A stretch of 64,000 nucleotides of DNA from Eutrigla gurnardus (GCA_963514095.1 OY741264.1:29543598-29607597), one strand, 5' to 3'. Shown: positions 1 to 11,887, counted from the stretch's first letter. A program made the numbers and translations. The notes: generated by a model from the sequence alone, not told the origin.

Positions 1-167
1 AATAAAAGGTTGTGAGGTCAATTTATTAAACTACCAGACAACTTGCTATATTTTGTCAGATAGAAGATAGAACTCAATGTTAATTTTCAAACAAATCTAA
101 AACATTTCTGAGAACGGGGGCAGCATATATTTATGTGAGATGGGCGACATGATGAAAAGATTCTCAC

Positions 168-1514
168 CTGTCAGACACCTGTTTTCCTCCACGGCTTCCT
201 CGTCCGCCCTGTGAAAAAAATAAGAAATACACTTTACCCTACAGTTAATGATCCCCATGATAGTTTATGTATTTGCTATACTGCCGTTAATCACAAGAAG
301 AAGAAGAAGAAGAAGAAGAAGAAGACTAGTATCTAGTAGAAAGACAGTTGCAATGTAATGCTCAAACTGAACCACTGATTGAACCATATCTTACTTTTAC
401 ATTTTCATACATCAGGCTCCACCAGACACTACTTTTAATAATGACAGCAGTCTGGTCATCTTTATAATCTTATTTTTTACTCTGATACATAAAATAATGC
501 TCCCAAACTACTGAGTTATCACTTCTGTGTCAATCAAAACAATCTGGACTGTTGTGTTAAGGATCAAGGTGAAAAGGCATGGTGTAGCAGCTGCTACTGG
601 AATCAGAGGACATTCAGTCCGGCTGAGCTTGTTCACTGATCCCATGTCAGCGTTGGCAGAAGACTCACCCTCATCCCTCCCCTCTTCTCTCGCCGTAGAT
701 TGACAGCCTCCCTCGCTCGGTCTCGGTCTGCTTGTGTTGCCACCGGAGTCGGGACCGGCGTCTCCTTTGGCATCACCCCTCTTTTACGAAGTTCAATCTG
801 AGGAATATTCACAGTTAATCCAGTAATATAGACACGGATGACTTGTGTAGACTAGAAAACAGGCCGTTAGACACCTTGGACGAGTCCTGCCCATGGTTGA
901 ATATGGTGGGCACCGCGTCCTCCCTCAGAAACTGTTTGCCGTTGTAGTCCCTGAAGCAGTCGGCCCTGAAGTGCTCCGAGCAGAGGCAGGTATTGGCGGT
1001 GGGGATGAAGTTCTTCATGCCCAGACTGTGAACCCATTTGCTGGCAAGTTGAGGTTTGCTGAGTGGGAACCTGCACAGAAGAGAGGGAGAGATGGTTTCT
1101 CACCAGGCTACAGGATGCTAAAAAAACACGTTTTAAAGACTCATTTTCATGCAGAAATATCTTAATGAAGCAGTCATCATCTCTGCGTTCTCTCCAACTC
1201 TGCTGTCTTTGCACTAATGTTATATTGCACAAGCATACTTTTTAATACCGTGGTATTATTGCCTAGTATTAGTTTTCTCTCTCTTCTATGCTGCCACCAG
1301 AGTGTACAAGTGCCTTGTAATTGTACACACTGGTGTACACGTCTAGTAAAGTGATTGTGTGATATCGTATTGTTGTTATATGTGTGGTACTATCACAGAT
1401 GTGGGGAACCTCGAGGCTAGTTTTCGACCGGTGAAAAACGTACCTGTAAAATCGGATTTCCGAGCCTTTGACGAACTTGTTGTTGCAGCCTATCGCTGCG
1501 CAGATGACGGGCAT
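168..1514 (-). CDS. THAP domain-containing protein, 5' part (gene continues beyond the left edge)
   Basis: Four coding exons read leftward: 1514-1444, 1070-875, 797-669 and 208-168. All have GT-AG boundaries and join in frame (145 codons plus 2 nt). The first 89 residues form a THAP-type C2CH zinc finger. Zinc ligands are C5, C10, C54 and H57, and the invariant P26, W36, F58 and P78 are present, the last in the motif DAVPTIF (AVPxF box). Known THAP proteins bind DNA through this finger and act in transcription or as domesticated P-element-like transposases. The part after the finger (exons 3-4) is rich in Arg, Lys and Gly. The start at 1514 gives the canonical N-terminus MPVICAAIGC. The gene is head-to-head with nr1h3. 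The C-terminus is outside the window, so I cannot say which THAP paralogue this is. The domain call is secure from the sequence, and the downstream exons are a splice-site inference. Confidence 0.85.
294..325. repeat. (AAG)n microsatellite
   Basis: About ten AAG triplets lie in the intron between exons 3 and 4 of the THAP gene. The rest of that intron (209-668) shows nothing I can name. Confidence 0.9.
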
Positions 1515-2254
1515 CGCGTCGCTTTTTGTCCAAACTGTGAGATTAACGCAGATTTTTTTTTTTAAATGCTGAAAACGTGGCGTTGAAAAAGGACAGAAAC
1601 TGGCGGGTTGTGATTGTTTTCTTTATGTTTCTTCTTCGGCGAAGTTAAAAAAAAATTCCCGTTCAACTTCCGGTTTTTCCTGGAAAGAGTCTGCCCTCTA
1701 GCGGTGGCTCAGATTATCGTTTCCCCCGCTGCCAAAGGAAAAGAGGTTGTGAGCAACTTGTAAGCTTTATGTGAGAGAATAGACATTATGATATCGATGC
1801 CAAAAGGTTATCTATTGTTTAAGTTCAAATCAAATCACAAATTAAAATGTTTAGATCAATTTATATGATGATACATACATGTTTGAGTGATGAAAACGCC
1901 CTACCATTTGAAAAAGAATAATCCAGTTACATAGTGTGTAACAATACTGATATATCTATGTACTCACTATGCAAATAGCCCATTTAAGAATCATATATTA
2001 TATTACCAGATTATATTGTTTATTAATTAATGTATACATCACTTTAATGTTGCAGAAGGGGTTCATCATTTGAATTAATTAATATATTGTTGGGTAGTTT
2101 AACCTTGAATAATTTGTCATAATCGAAACATGCAAAATAACTAAAAGCTTTAAGACACATTGAGAGGGGGTACGATATAAAGTACCATAAGTAATTCAAG
2201 TACAAGTACCTTAAAAATTGCACATACTGTAAGTAGAGTTAATACTAGTAGTTT
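1515..2254. promoter_or_regulatory. Intergenic interval and promoter side of the THAP gene
   Basis: This stretch separates the THAP start codon (minus strand) from the nr1h3 5' region (plus strand). An ETS-like CTTCCGG box lies at 1667-1673, which suits a minus-strand housekeeping promoter. The part from about 1790 to 2250 is AT-rich and holds no recognisable gene. The promoter function is inferred from position only. Confidence 0.4.
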
Positions 2255-2567
2255 GTTACATTCCACCACCGCCCGCTGCCTGTAAGACTAAACGCCGGGC
2301 CTGAAAACCTGTTGTTTGCTGCGCCAGCCGCAGAGCCGCTCAATCACATGACGTGACTACGCTAGCCAGCTAGCTAGCGAGCGAGCTAACACGCTAGCTC
2401 TTGGTTGTCAGAGCCGCTGTCAGCAAGCTACAAACGGGGGTTAAGGGTAGCATACTCACACGAAACAAGTAGTGGCGAACTCGCCAAGTCGTCGGCAAGT
2501 CAACCGATTTCGCCTTTCCGTCACGTCGGTGGTAGCCGCGATGTGAAGTCAGCTAAGCTAACAATAG
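2255..2567 (+). promoter_or_regulatory. nr1h3: CpG-rich promoter and candidate non-coding first exon of nr1h3
   Basis: The sequence turns GC-rich, with clustered GCTAGC/GCTAAC motifs (2360-2400) and an ACATGACGTGAC stretch near 2346. It ends in a strong 5' splice site at 2567/2568 (ACAATAG followed by GTAAGT). It lies upstream of the coding exons of nr1h3 and points toward them, so it is most simply the first, non-coding exon. The transcription start is not visible and the exon's left edge (about 2400) is a guess. An ORF at 2405-2689 runs through the donor and is probably chance. Confidence 0.45.
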
Positions 2568-3289
2568 GTAAGTTGAAACTTGTTTGTAAAAAAGGGAGTT
2601 GCTTTTTCGAGTGCGGGGGTGTCAGGCTAACGTTAACGATATTGGCCTTGTTTGGATTAACTGTGGAAGCTAATCTCGCGTCGCGTTAAACGTCCACCTG
2701 TACGTTGTTTTTTTCTTTTAACTAGCAGCGTTTGAAGGTTAAGCGAGCTAACAGATTGGTGACGTTGCGTTAAAAAAATATCGTTGACGATCGCTAGCTT
2801 AAATGTTTGTTTGGCAGTTAACTGGTAAATACGACTGGTTGGCTAATGTTAGCAAGTTAGTCTGTTAGTAAACTACAACCGAGTACCAGCAGTGTCAACA
2901 CGGAAAACGCGTCAATCATTTTTATTTTTTTTAAAGTTGCGACGTATTTTTTTTGTCGTGTTTACACAACACGATTACGATGCTAACGATTATTAACTTA
3001 AATAACCAATCACTGAGGCTAGCTGCAAATTAGCTTATGTAGCTGTGATGAAGGCTGGCAGCCTGCGACACTTTGATGTTGCGTCCGAGACAGTGTTTTA
3101 GCTGAAAGACCCCTTAAATATCTCTGGTCCGTCTTGCATATGTGGTTTTACATATTCTGTCCGATTAGTCGCGATTTGTCCGATTAGACGCACTTGACAT
3201 CTGTTGCACCTGTCAGTGTAGGTTTTTTTTTTAAACGCATTACTATTGTCCTATTTAACACTGGTGACTTCACAGCTCTAACCCAGACA
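2568..3289 (+). other. nr1h3 intron 1, left part
   Basis: AT-rich sequence with several GCTAGC/TTAGC-type words near 2730-2870 and 3010-3040. No exon-like or RNA-like feature is recognisable. Confidence 0.5.
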
Positions 3290-3830
3290 GAGTTCAGAAG
3301 TATTGAAAACATCTGGGTGGGTCTGTGAGACTTCCAGTTCAGAAGAAGTGAGAACATCTGGGTGGGTCTGTGAGACCTCCAGTTTAGAAGAAGTGAAAAC
3401 ATCTGGGTGGGTCTGTGAGACCTCCAGTTTAGAAGAAGTGAAAACATCTGGGTGGGTCTGTGAGACCTCCAGTTCAGAAGAAGTGAAAACATCTGGGTGG
3501 GTCTGTGAGACCTCCAGTTTAGAAGAAGTGAAAACATCTGGGTGGGTCTGTGAGACTTCCAGTTCAGAAGAAGTGAGAACATCTGGGTGGGTCTGTGAGA
3601 CCTCCAGTTTAGAAGAAGTGAAAACATCTGGGTGGGTCTGTGAGACCTCCAGTTTAGAAGAAGTGAAAACATCTGGGTGGGTCTGTGAGACCTCCAGTTT
3701 AGAAGAAGTGAAAACATCTGGGTGGGTCTGTGAGACCTCCAGTTTAGAAGAAGTGAAAACATCTGGGTGGGTCTGTGAGACCTCCAGTTCAGAAGAAGTG
3801 AAAACATCTGGGTTGGGTCCGCCAGAGGTT
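3290..3830. repeat. 45-bp minisatellite, about 11 full copies, open on both strands
   Basis: The unit contains ACATCTGGGTGGGTCTGTGA and is exactly 45 bp, so it keeps one frame. The plus strand would encode a 15-residue repeat containing TSGWVCETSS, and the minus strand one containing FSLLLNWRSHRPTQ. Copies differ at a few sites (C/T, A/G), and partial copies lie at each end. It sits in an intron, lacks coding signals of its own and is best read as a minisatellite. Confidence 0.9.
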
Positions 3831-4620
3831 CAAATTCACTTCCTCTTGTTCCATCGGGGCGTTGGTGGGAACTGGGACTCGTTTCGGGGCCCCGAAAGCA
3901 CTAACTCTTTGCTTTCGCACCAAGTTGTTTGCTGAGTAAGGCGGTCCGGTTTTGCTTCACCGGGTTACATCCGTTGGTGCTCTTTGAGACTTTTAGAAAG
4001 GGACGTTTCCCACTCGGTTCGTGCTGACTGTATTTGTGCACCGATGCTTAGTTTACTGACTGGAAGGCGTTTCGTGAACACAGCTTCCTCTCTGTCGCCC
4101 CCATAACCCGCCCACATCAACACTGACAGGGACAGTAAATCACACACTGCTGCATTTTTATTTATTTTTTAAGCATCATGTTGCTAACTGAACTGTAATA
4201 ATTCCCGGTTGGTCTATTACAAAACAGCGTATTCTCCAACCAGGAGTCCAAAACACTTGAAGACTTAAGAAAAACAGCAAATATCCTAATTTGAGGAGCT
4301 GGAACCTTTTTTCTCTTCACATTTTGCTTCTGAAAATGACTAAACGTGAGATTGATTATGTAAATTGTGATGATGAAGTTGCTGTTGATTAACTGATTGA
4401 TCAGGTAATTTTTCTGCAGTATTATACACCTGCTTATGAAATGGTGTATGTGGTGTCGTAGTGGCACACAAATGTCGTTGAGTTTAAAAATTGTCTGAGT
4501 GAAGTTGACTTGTGTGAGATAAGAAGTGGTCGTCTCTTTTAAGTTAGACACTAAGGTGGAATGTTCTTTGAGAGGAGTAAACCAGGTCCTTTGGGAGTGT
4601 TTTTTGTGACACACAGGGCC

Positions 4621-5290
4621 AGTAGGGTTATGTACGTACATAACCAAAATGACAGGAAGGTTATGTACGTACATAACCAAAATGACAGGAGGGTAATTAA
4701 GATACATAACCAAAATGAAAGGAAGGTTATGTACGTACATAACCAAAATGACAGGAGGGTAATTAAGATACATAACCAAAATGACAGGAAGGTTATGTAC
4801 GTACATAACCAAAATGACAATAGGGTTATGTACGTACATAACCAAAATGGCAATAGGGTTATGTAGGTACATAACCAAAATGACAATAGGGTTATGTACG
4901 TACATAACCAAAATGACAATAGGGTTATGTACGTACATAACCAAAATGACAGGAGGGTAATTAAGATACATAACCAAAATGACAGGAAGGTTATGTACGT
5001 ACATAACCAAAATGACAATAGGGTTATGTACGTACATAACCAAAATGACAATAGGGTTATGTACGTACATAACCAAAATGACAGGAGGGTTATGTACGTA
5101 CATAACCAAAATGACAATAGGGTTATGTACGTACATAACCAAAATGACAATAGGGTTATGTACGTACATAACCAAAATAACAGGAGGGTTATGTACGTAC
5201 ATAACCAAAATGACAATAGGGTTATGTACGTACATAACCAAAATAACAGGAGGGTTATGTACGTTCATAACCCTACTGTCATTTTGTGAG
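4621..5290. repeat. 33-bp palindromic minisatellite, about 20 copies
   Basis: Each standard unit is a perfect 20-bp palindrome, GGTTATGTACGTACATAACC, followed by a 13-bp linker (AAAATGACAATAG or a near variant). Three units (near 4695, 4758 and 4957) have the left arm replaced by GGTAATTAAGAT, which breaks the palindrome. The array starts with AGTAGGGTTATG and ends with CATAACCCTACT followed by GTCATTTT, so its two outer edges are inverted copies of each other. The 33-bp period is divisible by three, which explains the long ORFs on both strands. No protein-coding function is suggested. Confidence 0.92.
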
Positions 5291-6059
5291 TGATTACATG
5301 AGGAGAGGAAAAAAAGGCTTTTGGTGTTATCCAGTGCTTTTATTGATTTTTGTTGGTGTGTTCATTTCATTTCCCGCAGTCTATGAAAACATGTTCATGG
5401 ACAAAGGTGACTGGCTGATAAGATGCAGGGGGGACATTGGACTTGTGCAGAGAGCTCAGTGACTCGGGATGACACAGCGTTTAGGGCTGAGTAGGACAGA
5501 AGACATTTACAACTGAAGAATGTGAATTCAGTTCATCCAGTAAAACTGCATACCTTTCATTCCCAGACCTGTTGTTGTTGTTGTTGTTATTATTGTTGTG
5601 GTGAAACTGAACTTTTAGAGCTTGCTTTAATGGAAATCAAGCTCATCCGCTACACTGTGATGTTTGACATATTGATTTGTAGTTTCTCAATATGTGAATA
5701 TTAGACATGTTGGTAGTCTAGCCAGATGAAACATTGCCTCTGAGCAGTAATGCCGTTTAGGGATTGGGACTAGCCGGTGGAGCGACAGCGCTACTTCCAT
5801 TTTGAACGAGCTGGAGGAAAGACGGGGTCACCCTGAGGTGTCGGTGTCAGACGAGGCCGTTTGAGTAGAAATGTGCTGCTTAAATATTCAAAGAGGGGGA
5901 AAAAGGCTGGAGAACCACAGCCCTGTGGGGTTTTAAGACCAAACTAATGACCAATAGTAACCTCTTCTGTCCCCTCCCCCCCCCCTTTTTTTTACTCTCC
6001 TGTCTCCCATTGGGCATTGCAGAAAGTGACTCTTTTCTTTCCTACTCACTGTCTTCCAG
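5291..6059 (+). other. nr1h3 intron 1, right part
   Basis: A GTT/ATT microsatellite lies at about 5568-5600 and a C- then T-rich tract at 5975-5995. The latter merges into the polypyrimidine tract of the candidate exon at 6060. Nothing else is recognisable. Confidence 0.5.
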
Positions 6060-6202
6060 ATATCGAGTCATTACATTCCCATTCAATAACCTCGCAGGGG
6101 GGGTGTTTGGCCTCCTCGAGGCTCGTCAGGCACATCGACAGACCAGAGTTGTGGACTCGTGGGCAGGATGGATAGACGATAAATAAGACATCAACTTCAG
6201 AG
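6060..6202 (+). other. nr1h3: Candidate non-coding 5' UTR exon 2 of nr1h3
   Basis: A pyrimidine-rich acceptor (CACTGTCTTCCAG, AG at 6058-6059) and a consensus donor (CTTCAGAG followed by GTGAGGT, GT at 6203) enclose 143 nt that are more GC-rich than their surroundings. It contains a five-codon upstream ORF (ATG at 6168, four codons then TAA). It could be a constitutive or alternative leader exon. No transcript evidence is available, so this is a splice-signal inference. Confidence 0.4.
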
Positions 6203-8323
6203 GTGAGGTCGGTCCGACACTCGGCCTGTCACTGAGTCCCTGTAATGACTGCTTTGTATCGAAATGTCCTTTTTGTTTGTGTTTAGGCATCAACTGATGT
6301 TATCTACAGCAAACTTGTCAAAGCCAAGTTGTTTTAAGTGGGAAAAACTGTAGGTTATTATTGAACAATCCAAGTAGAATCTAATTCTTCCTTTGCAGCA
6401 CATTTGCTGCTTAATCTGGACATTTTAAAGACAAACATTATCAGGGATTCACTAATCCTCACTGTGTAAGGCAACATCAGGTCGGAATACGTGGATATAA
6501 TTAATTTAAATTAAAAAAAATGCACTACAGTTTTAAATGTGTATTGTGTGTGTGTGTGTATATGTATGTATATATATATATATATATATAGCTGTTTGAG
6601 ATGTTTCGCCTCACATTACCTCCGGTGTGGAAGCTTTGATCTCAGACCGCTGCAACAATAACCGCTTTACTGGTACGGTATTTAGAAGCTTATCAGGGGT
6701 CTTTGAAAATGACTGTTGGCACCGCCGACATTCACATGTTGTATTTAAACACAGTTTAATGTCTTTATCTGTGCCGCATTGAGTCAACCTTCCGAGCTTT
6801 ATGATTATTTGTTGTGACTGTCCTGAGTTATGTGTTATGTTATGTGTTATGAGTTATTATGTGTCCTTTTATATTAACACTTTGATGATATAACAGGTCC
6901 TCGGATATCATCAGCATTTGATTTCCACATTTGAAAAGATTTTTTTTTTTTTTACGTTGACAGGGTTATGTTGGGTTATTATATCCTGTATTTTAGTGCC
7001 AAAATAGTGACATCACACACGGTTGTGTAATCCCAAACGTTTTTGGTTCCCTCTCCGGCTCGTAACAATGCGGCTTCACATAACAATGAATGGGACTACT
7101 AGCGAGCAGCTCATGAGGTAGTATTAATGACAAACCAACTTTAGATTGTGTGTTCAGAAGGGTCAGGTTATAATAGGCCGATAAACTGCATCATGAACTG
7201 ATTCATAGTCTGTAGATAGAAAATTAAGGTAAGTTGGGAAACGGCTCTTGGTTTTTTTTTGGTAACGATGTGACGGTATGAATAGTTTTGGATAAGAATT
7301 GAAGGACTTGATGTTTTTGTCTGTTCATATTCCAAATACTGTTTTAATACTTGATATTTTATTAGCAAACAGTTAAAAAGTGGCTGCAGAACCTCTGTGA
7401 CCGTCTCAACATGATTGTTTTTAAAAATGTTTTGCTGTAGTGTTGAGTATCTTTGGCTGTTTTAAGATGTCTCTGGTCTGTGTTTCAAATCAATGAGAAC
7501 GGCTGCTTCATGGTAACTTTGCAGGATTGTTGCATCAATGGGATAAAGTATCTTAACTTGTCAGCTATTTAGTTCCCATTTGGTTATTTTATCCAGCCCA
7601 TTTAATCGAAGAACGTAGACTAAATATCAGAAAACAACTCAAAGAATAACGGAGTTTAACAGCAGCAGCAAGAAAAGCCTCTGAAATGAACTTAAAGTTG
7701 AATGAACTCTGCTCTAAAACAGTTTCAACAAAAACTGAACATTATTAACCTCCTTGAAAGTAGGATTCATTGCAGATATTTGACTGCATTTGTTTTAGTT
7801 GACATGACATGAAAATGGGTGTTTAAGTGCTTTTATTATATCATATAACGATAACCTTTCACTTTTTTAAAAATCATTTTACACAGCAAAGTGCAGAAAG
7901 CCTTTACATTTTTAAACTGGGGTTTCCTTCTGGCAGGCATGTTAAGAATAGCACAAAAAAAATCATGCATGTGTCTGCTGACTCGGTTTCCTGAAATGCA
8001 CCTATTTGTGGCACATGACACACTTTCATTTCTGCTTCTCCAGCCAGTCGGCTTTCCTCCTCACGCATTTTCATAGATCTCGCTCGATTCTAAAACTTGT
8101 CATTTTAGATCTTTCTAAGAACTGCACTACGCTCTGTCAGATATTTATGTGGTCATTTATTTTCCTGCCGTTTGATATGATTTGACCACATCCCAGTTTT
8201 TGAGTGTGCACGGAGCCCGCAGCGTCAGCAGGTTTAAATCCCTTTCTGGTTCTATATTAATGTGGTTTTACTCACAAAACTTGCCATCATAATTGAGCAT
8301 GCTTTCTTATTTTCATCACACAG
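6203..8323 (+). other. Intron upstream of the first nr1h3 coding exon
   Basis: AT-rich intron with a TG/TA microsatellite at about 6545-6590 and a T run near 6940. I see no gene, RNA or clear mobile element. It ends in TTTTCATCACACAG. Confidence 0.5.
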
Positions 8324-8406
8324 GTACATGTTGATTTCGTAATGACAAGCTGCTGTGCAGAAGATGTCCACGCTGTCTGTGACTGATATCCCAGATGTTG
8401 GTCATG
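8324..8406 (+). promoter_or_regulatory. nr1h3: First coding exon of nr1h3 with two upstream ORFs in the leader
   Basis: The acceptor is ACACAG at 8318-8323. The leader holds an ATG at 8328 with a four-codon ORF whose TAA stop (8340-8342) overlaps the next ATG (8342) as TAATG. That second ORF (8342-8386, 14 codons then TGA) runs out of frame across the main start at 8364. The main start gives the N-terminus MSTLSVTDIPDVGH, which resembles fish LXR alpha as I remember it. The arrangement suggests that scanning or reinitiation limits translation, which is an inference. Confidence 0.6.
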
Positions 8407-11400
8407 GTAAGAGAAACCCTTTCTGTGTAAGTCCACTATGTGAGATCAGGCTGGAGGGTTCAGGTCTCTCAGTCAAGTTTGGTTTTACTCAGCAAGTTAG
8501 AGTGAGTTTCCCGCTGTGTGTTTAAGGAGTGGCCATCCAGTCTGGTCATTCTGTGACAGAAACGGTGTTCCCCAAACTTTTTTTCCTTTCTGCTGACTCA
8601 ATTTTAAAAATGACAAACCATCACGAGGCCTTCTAAAGGGTGAGAATGACCTTTTATAAACTTGATATCAGAGGTCTTCAGGCGAGGGCCATTAGCTATT
8701 ACATATTGTATAAAATTGTGTTGCCTAATAGTGCCATGTATAAAAGTACTTTGTAATGATGTATTTATACATTGCTAAGCCATTCAAATAATAACCGTTC
8801 ACAGATTCATATATTTATAGAACATAGTTGAATAATCTACATCACAATTTCCCCTCGTAACATTTAACAAATAGGAACATGTATATTTGCTCATTATAGG
8901 TTGTATTCAATTATAGGTGTGTATTTTTTTTACATTTGGGATCCAGATATCAGAACAATACGAACATTCAGGCTCCCTCATGTGGTTCAAAGGTGCATTG
9001 CACATATACACGTTAAAGACTATGAAATATATTATACAAATTTATTCAGCAACCCCAAATAAAATCTCCTGCCACCCAAAGTCTGGGAACGACTGACCTA
9101 AAATATTGAATTTTATAATAAAAATCGGGAATCTGAAACAAAAGAGCGACTCCAGCAGAAATTCACCCCTCTAAGCTTTAAATGGTACAGCTGTCCCAGG
9201 CAGGATAAAGACAGTACAGGGCTGTTTGGTTGTGAACGTGAGTGCGTCTCCTCCTCCGTCAGAGAGTAAGGTGTTCGACGGGGCCTCTGAGCTGCAGCTG
9301 GACTGCATGGTTGAGGAGAGCAGCGGCGGCGCCACAATGAAACGCGACGGCATGCTGTCACTGGCTGACCTCTCCCAGCCGGATGACTTCCCCACCCCCC
9401 AACCCCAGAACGGCCTGCCACTGACCAACATGAGCAGCCCTCTGCCCGTGGAGCCGGGCGACATTAAGGCGGATCCATCTGCAGGCGACCCGTCTGCCAG
9501 CAGCGGTGAGAGAACTGATATTAAAACGTGAAATATTTAAAAAGAACTAAATTATCCAAGATACCTGGAAGATCAGATGTTGCCTACCTTCTCACTATGA
9601 AAGTTGCTGCCTCTGAATACAGCTTTGTTTTTATATTTTCCGTGTTTTAGATGGTCAGCCGGTGAAGAGAAAGAAGGGGCCCGCTCCGAAGATGCTGGGC
9701 AACGAGGTGTGCAGCGTGTGTGGTGACAAAGCCTCGGGCTTCCATTACAACGTGCTGAGCTGCGAGGGCTGCAAGGGCTTCTTTCGACGCAGCGTCATCA
9801 AGAGCGCCCAGTACAACTGCAAGAACAACGGCCGCTGCGAGATGGACATGTACATGCGCCGCAAGTGCCAGCAGTGCCGCCTGCGAAAGTGTCGCGAGGC
9901 GGGCATGCTGGAGCAGTGTAAGAACATCTCGAGTCCCATCCAGTTCACAGGATGTTTTCATTTCTACCGACTGTTCTTTGAGCCGAGCGTTTCCTCTCTG
10001 AACTGCAGGCGTTCTCTCCGAGGAGCAAATCAGACTGAAGAAGATGAAGAAGCAGCACGAGGAGGAAACGGCCCGCACGTCCACAGTGGTCACCCCCACC
10101 CCGCCACAGGAAATGGCCTCGCTGGATCCGCAGCAGCAGGAGATGATTGAGAAGCTGGTGGCCATGCAGAAGCAATGCAACAAGAGGTCGTTCCTTGACC
10201 GACCCAAAGTGACGGTGAGTGTATGTACGGGAGAATTCTGGTCATTATTCATCATATAAAAACAAAATTAAAAAACTGCTGTTCCTGTGTGACTGCTGGT
10301 GTGCGTAGGAAGACTGAGAGTCACGGATATCCGTCGTCAGTTTCTAGACAAAGCTTTTCTTGATGCATGTTTGAGCTGTAATGTTCTGAGAGAAAGAGAT
10401 ATTCACTTAATGTTTCTTGTGTGTGTTTGCGTCCGACAGCCGTGGCCACAGAGTCAGGACCTGCAGAACCGAGAAGTGCGTCAGCAGCGGTTCGCCCATT
10501 TCACCGAGCTCGCAATCATGTCGGTCCAGGAGATCGTGGATTTCGCTAAGCAGCTTCCTGGTTTCCTGGAGCTCACGAGGGAGGACCAGATTGCTCTACT
10601 GAAGACGTCCACCATTGAGGTGTGTAGTTATTCATCGTGCCACGTTTTCTTGATTGTCTTCTCGAATATTATACAATTGAGGTAAACTCTAAATATAAGG
10701 TCTTAATTTGCGTAATACATGTAGAACGACGGGACTGATGGTCATTGTGAAAACATAATCGCTGCCTGCATCACTTTAACAACTTATCTGTACAATCTCT
10801 GCATCCCGGTTTAGTCTGTGCATTAATATTCCTCTCGCCACGCTGTGTTTGTCTTCCTCAGATTATGCTGCTGGAGACGTCTCGACGGTACAACCCGGCT
10901 ATAGATAGCATCACGTTTCTGAAGGATTTCAGCTATAATAAGGAGGATTTTGCCAAAGCAGGTGCTTATTTCTGCCTTCCGCGTGTTTGTGGATTATGAA
11001 TATCGGGTGTCACTTAAGCTGGCTGCCTGTCTTCCATCTGTCTTGCATGCTGTTTGAGAAAAGTATGTGTGGATGCTTCAACTTGAGCATCTTTTGTATT
11101 TAAAGTTTTTTTTTTTTTACACTCTACAAATGGTTCAAGCTCTTTAAAGTGACTTTTGTCCCTCTATCACCTCCCCAGGGCTCCAGTTTGAGTTCATCAA
11201 CCCCATCTTTGAATTCTCAAAAGGAATGAACGACCTGCACCTGGACGAGGCAGAATATGCCCTGCTCATTGCCATCAACATCTTTTCTGCAGGTTAGAAA
11301 TTCAGAAAAACGTCTTTAGAGCTAACGACTCTATATAGTGATAATCTCTCCTAAAAGATGTTATGTATTTGTCCGTTCAGATCGGCCGAATGTGCAGGAT

Positions 11401-11887
11401 CACGATCTGGTGGAGCGGCTGCAGCAGCCCTACGTGGACGCCCTGCGCTCTTACATCATGATTAAGAGACCAAACGTAAGCTGCCATCGTTTACCTAACC
11501 TCTCTTCTTGTGAATTACAGCATGTCAGCATAACCTGGCCGTCGTCATCACGACCTGACCTCAGCTCTGGGTCAGGGTTACGTTTTATTTTTGGACGGGA
11601 GGAGGAGGGGCTTCAACATTTCTAAGAGCAGTTTGCTTGATGAGAAAAGTGTTTTCTCGTAGTGTAGCTGAATGTGAGTGACCAGGAAGTGTCCTCCTCT
11701 CTCCCAGAGGTGTAAATGTCAATGTGTTTGTTTTCCTCAGGATCATTTGATGTTTCCCCGGATGCTGATGAAGCTGGTGAGTCTCCGTACGCTGAGCAGC
11801 GTCCACTCGGAGCAGGTTTTCGCGCTTCGCCTCCAGGACAAGAAGCTTCCCCCGCTGCTCTCTGAAATCTGGGACGTGAACGAGTGA
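8364..11887 (+). CDS. nr1h3: Liver X receptor alpha (nuclear receptor NR1H3), 464 aa
   Basis: Nine coding exons join in frame: 8364-8406, 9263-9505, 9651-9917, 10009-10214, 10440-10619, 10862-10961, 11179-11292, 11381-11475 and 11741-11887 (1395 nt). The product is a nuclear, oxysterol-activated transcription factor. The family acts as a heterodimer with RXR on DR4 elements and controls cholesterol efflux and lipogenesis. Residues 116 to about 185 form the two C4 zinc fingers, with P-box CEGCKGFF and the basic lead-in KRKKGPAPK. A Gln-rich hinge follows. The ligand-binding domain starts near residue 254 (motifs FAKQLPGF and DQIALLKTS) and ends in the AF-2 helix LPPLLSEIW before a TGA stop. 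Length is close to the human 447 aa. The N-terminal A/B region (residues 1-95) is fish-like and unlike the mammalian one. All splice sites are GT-AG, and the exon 4/5 intron is only 91 bp. Family and identity are clear. Separation from the paralogue NR1H2 rests on the neighbouring madd and on mammalian similarity. Confidence 0.96.
8407..9262 (+). other. nr1h3 intron between coding exons 1 and 2
   Basis: Ordinary AT-rich intron. I see no repeat, RNA or ORF of note. Confidence 0.5.

Noticed and set aside
4621..5290. CRISPR-like look: palindromic 20-bp repeats separated by short spacers
   Set aside because: The spacers are 13 bp and nearly identical, so this is a tandem repeat, and the context is a vertebrate nuclear intron.
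4162..5293. Long repetitive ORFs on both strands (up to 368 codons)
   Set aside because: They follow from the 33-bp period of the palindromic minisatellite and have no start, splice or codon signals of their own.
9647..10255. A 202-codon minus-strand ORF over nr1h3
   Set aside because: It is the antisense shadow of the DNA-binding-domain exons.
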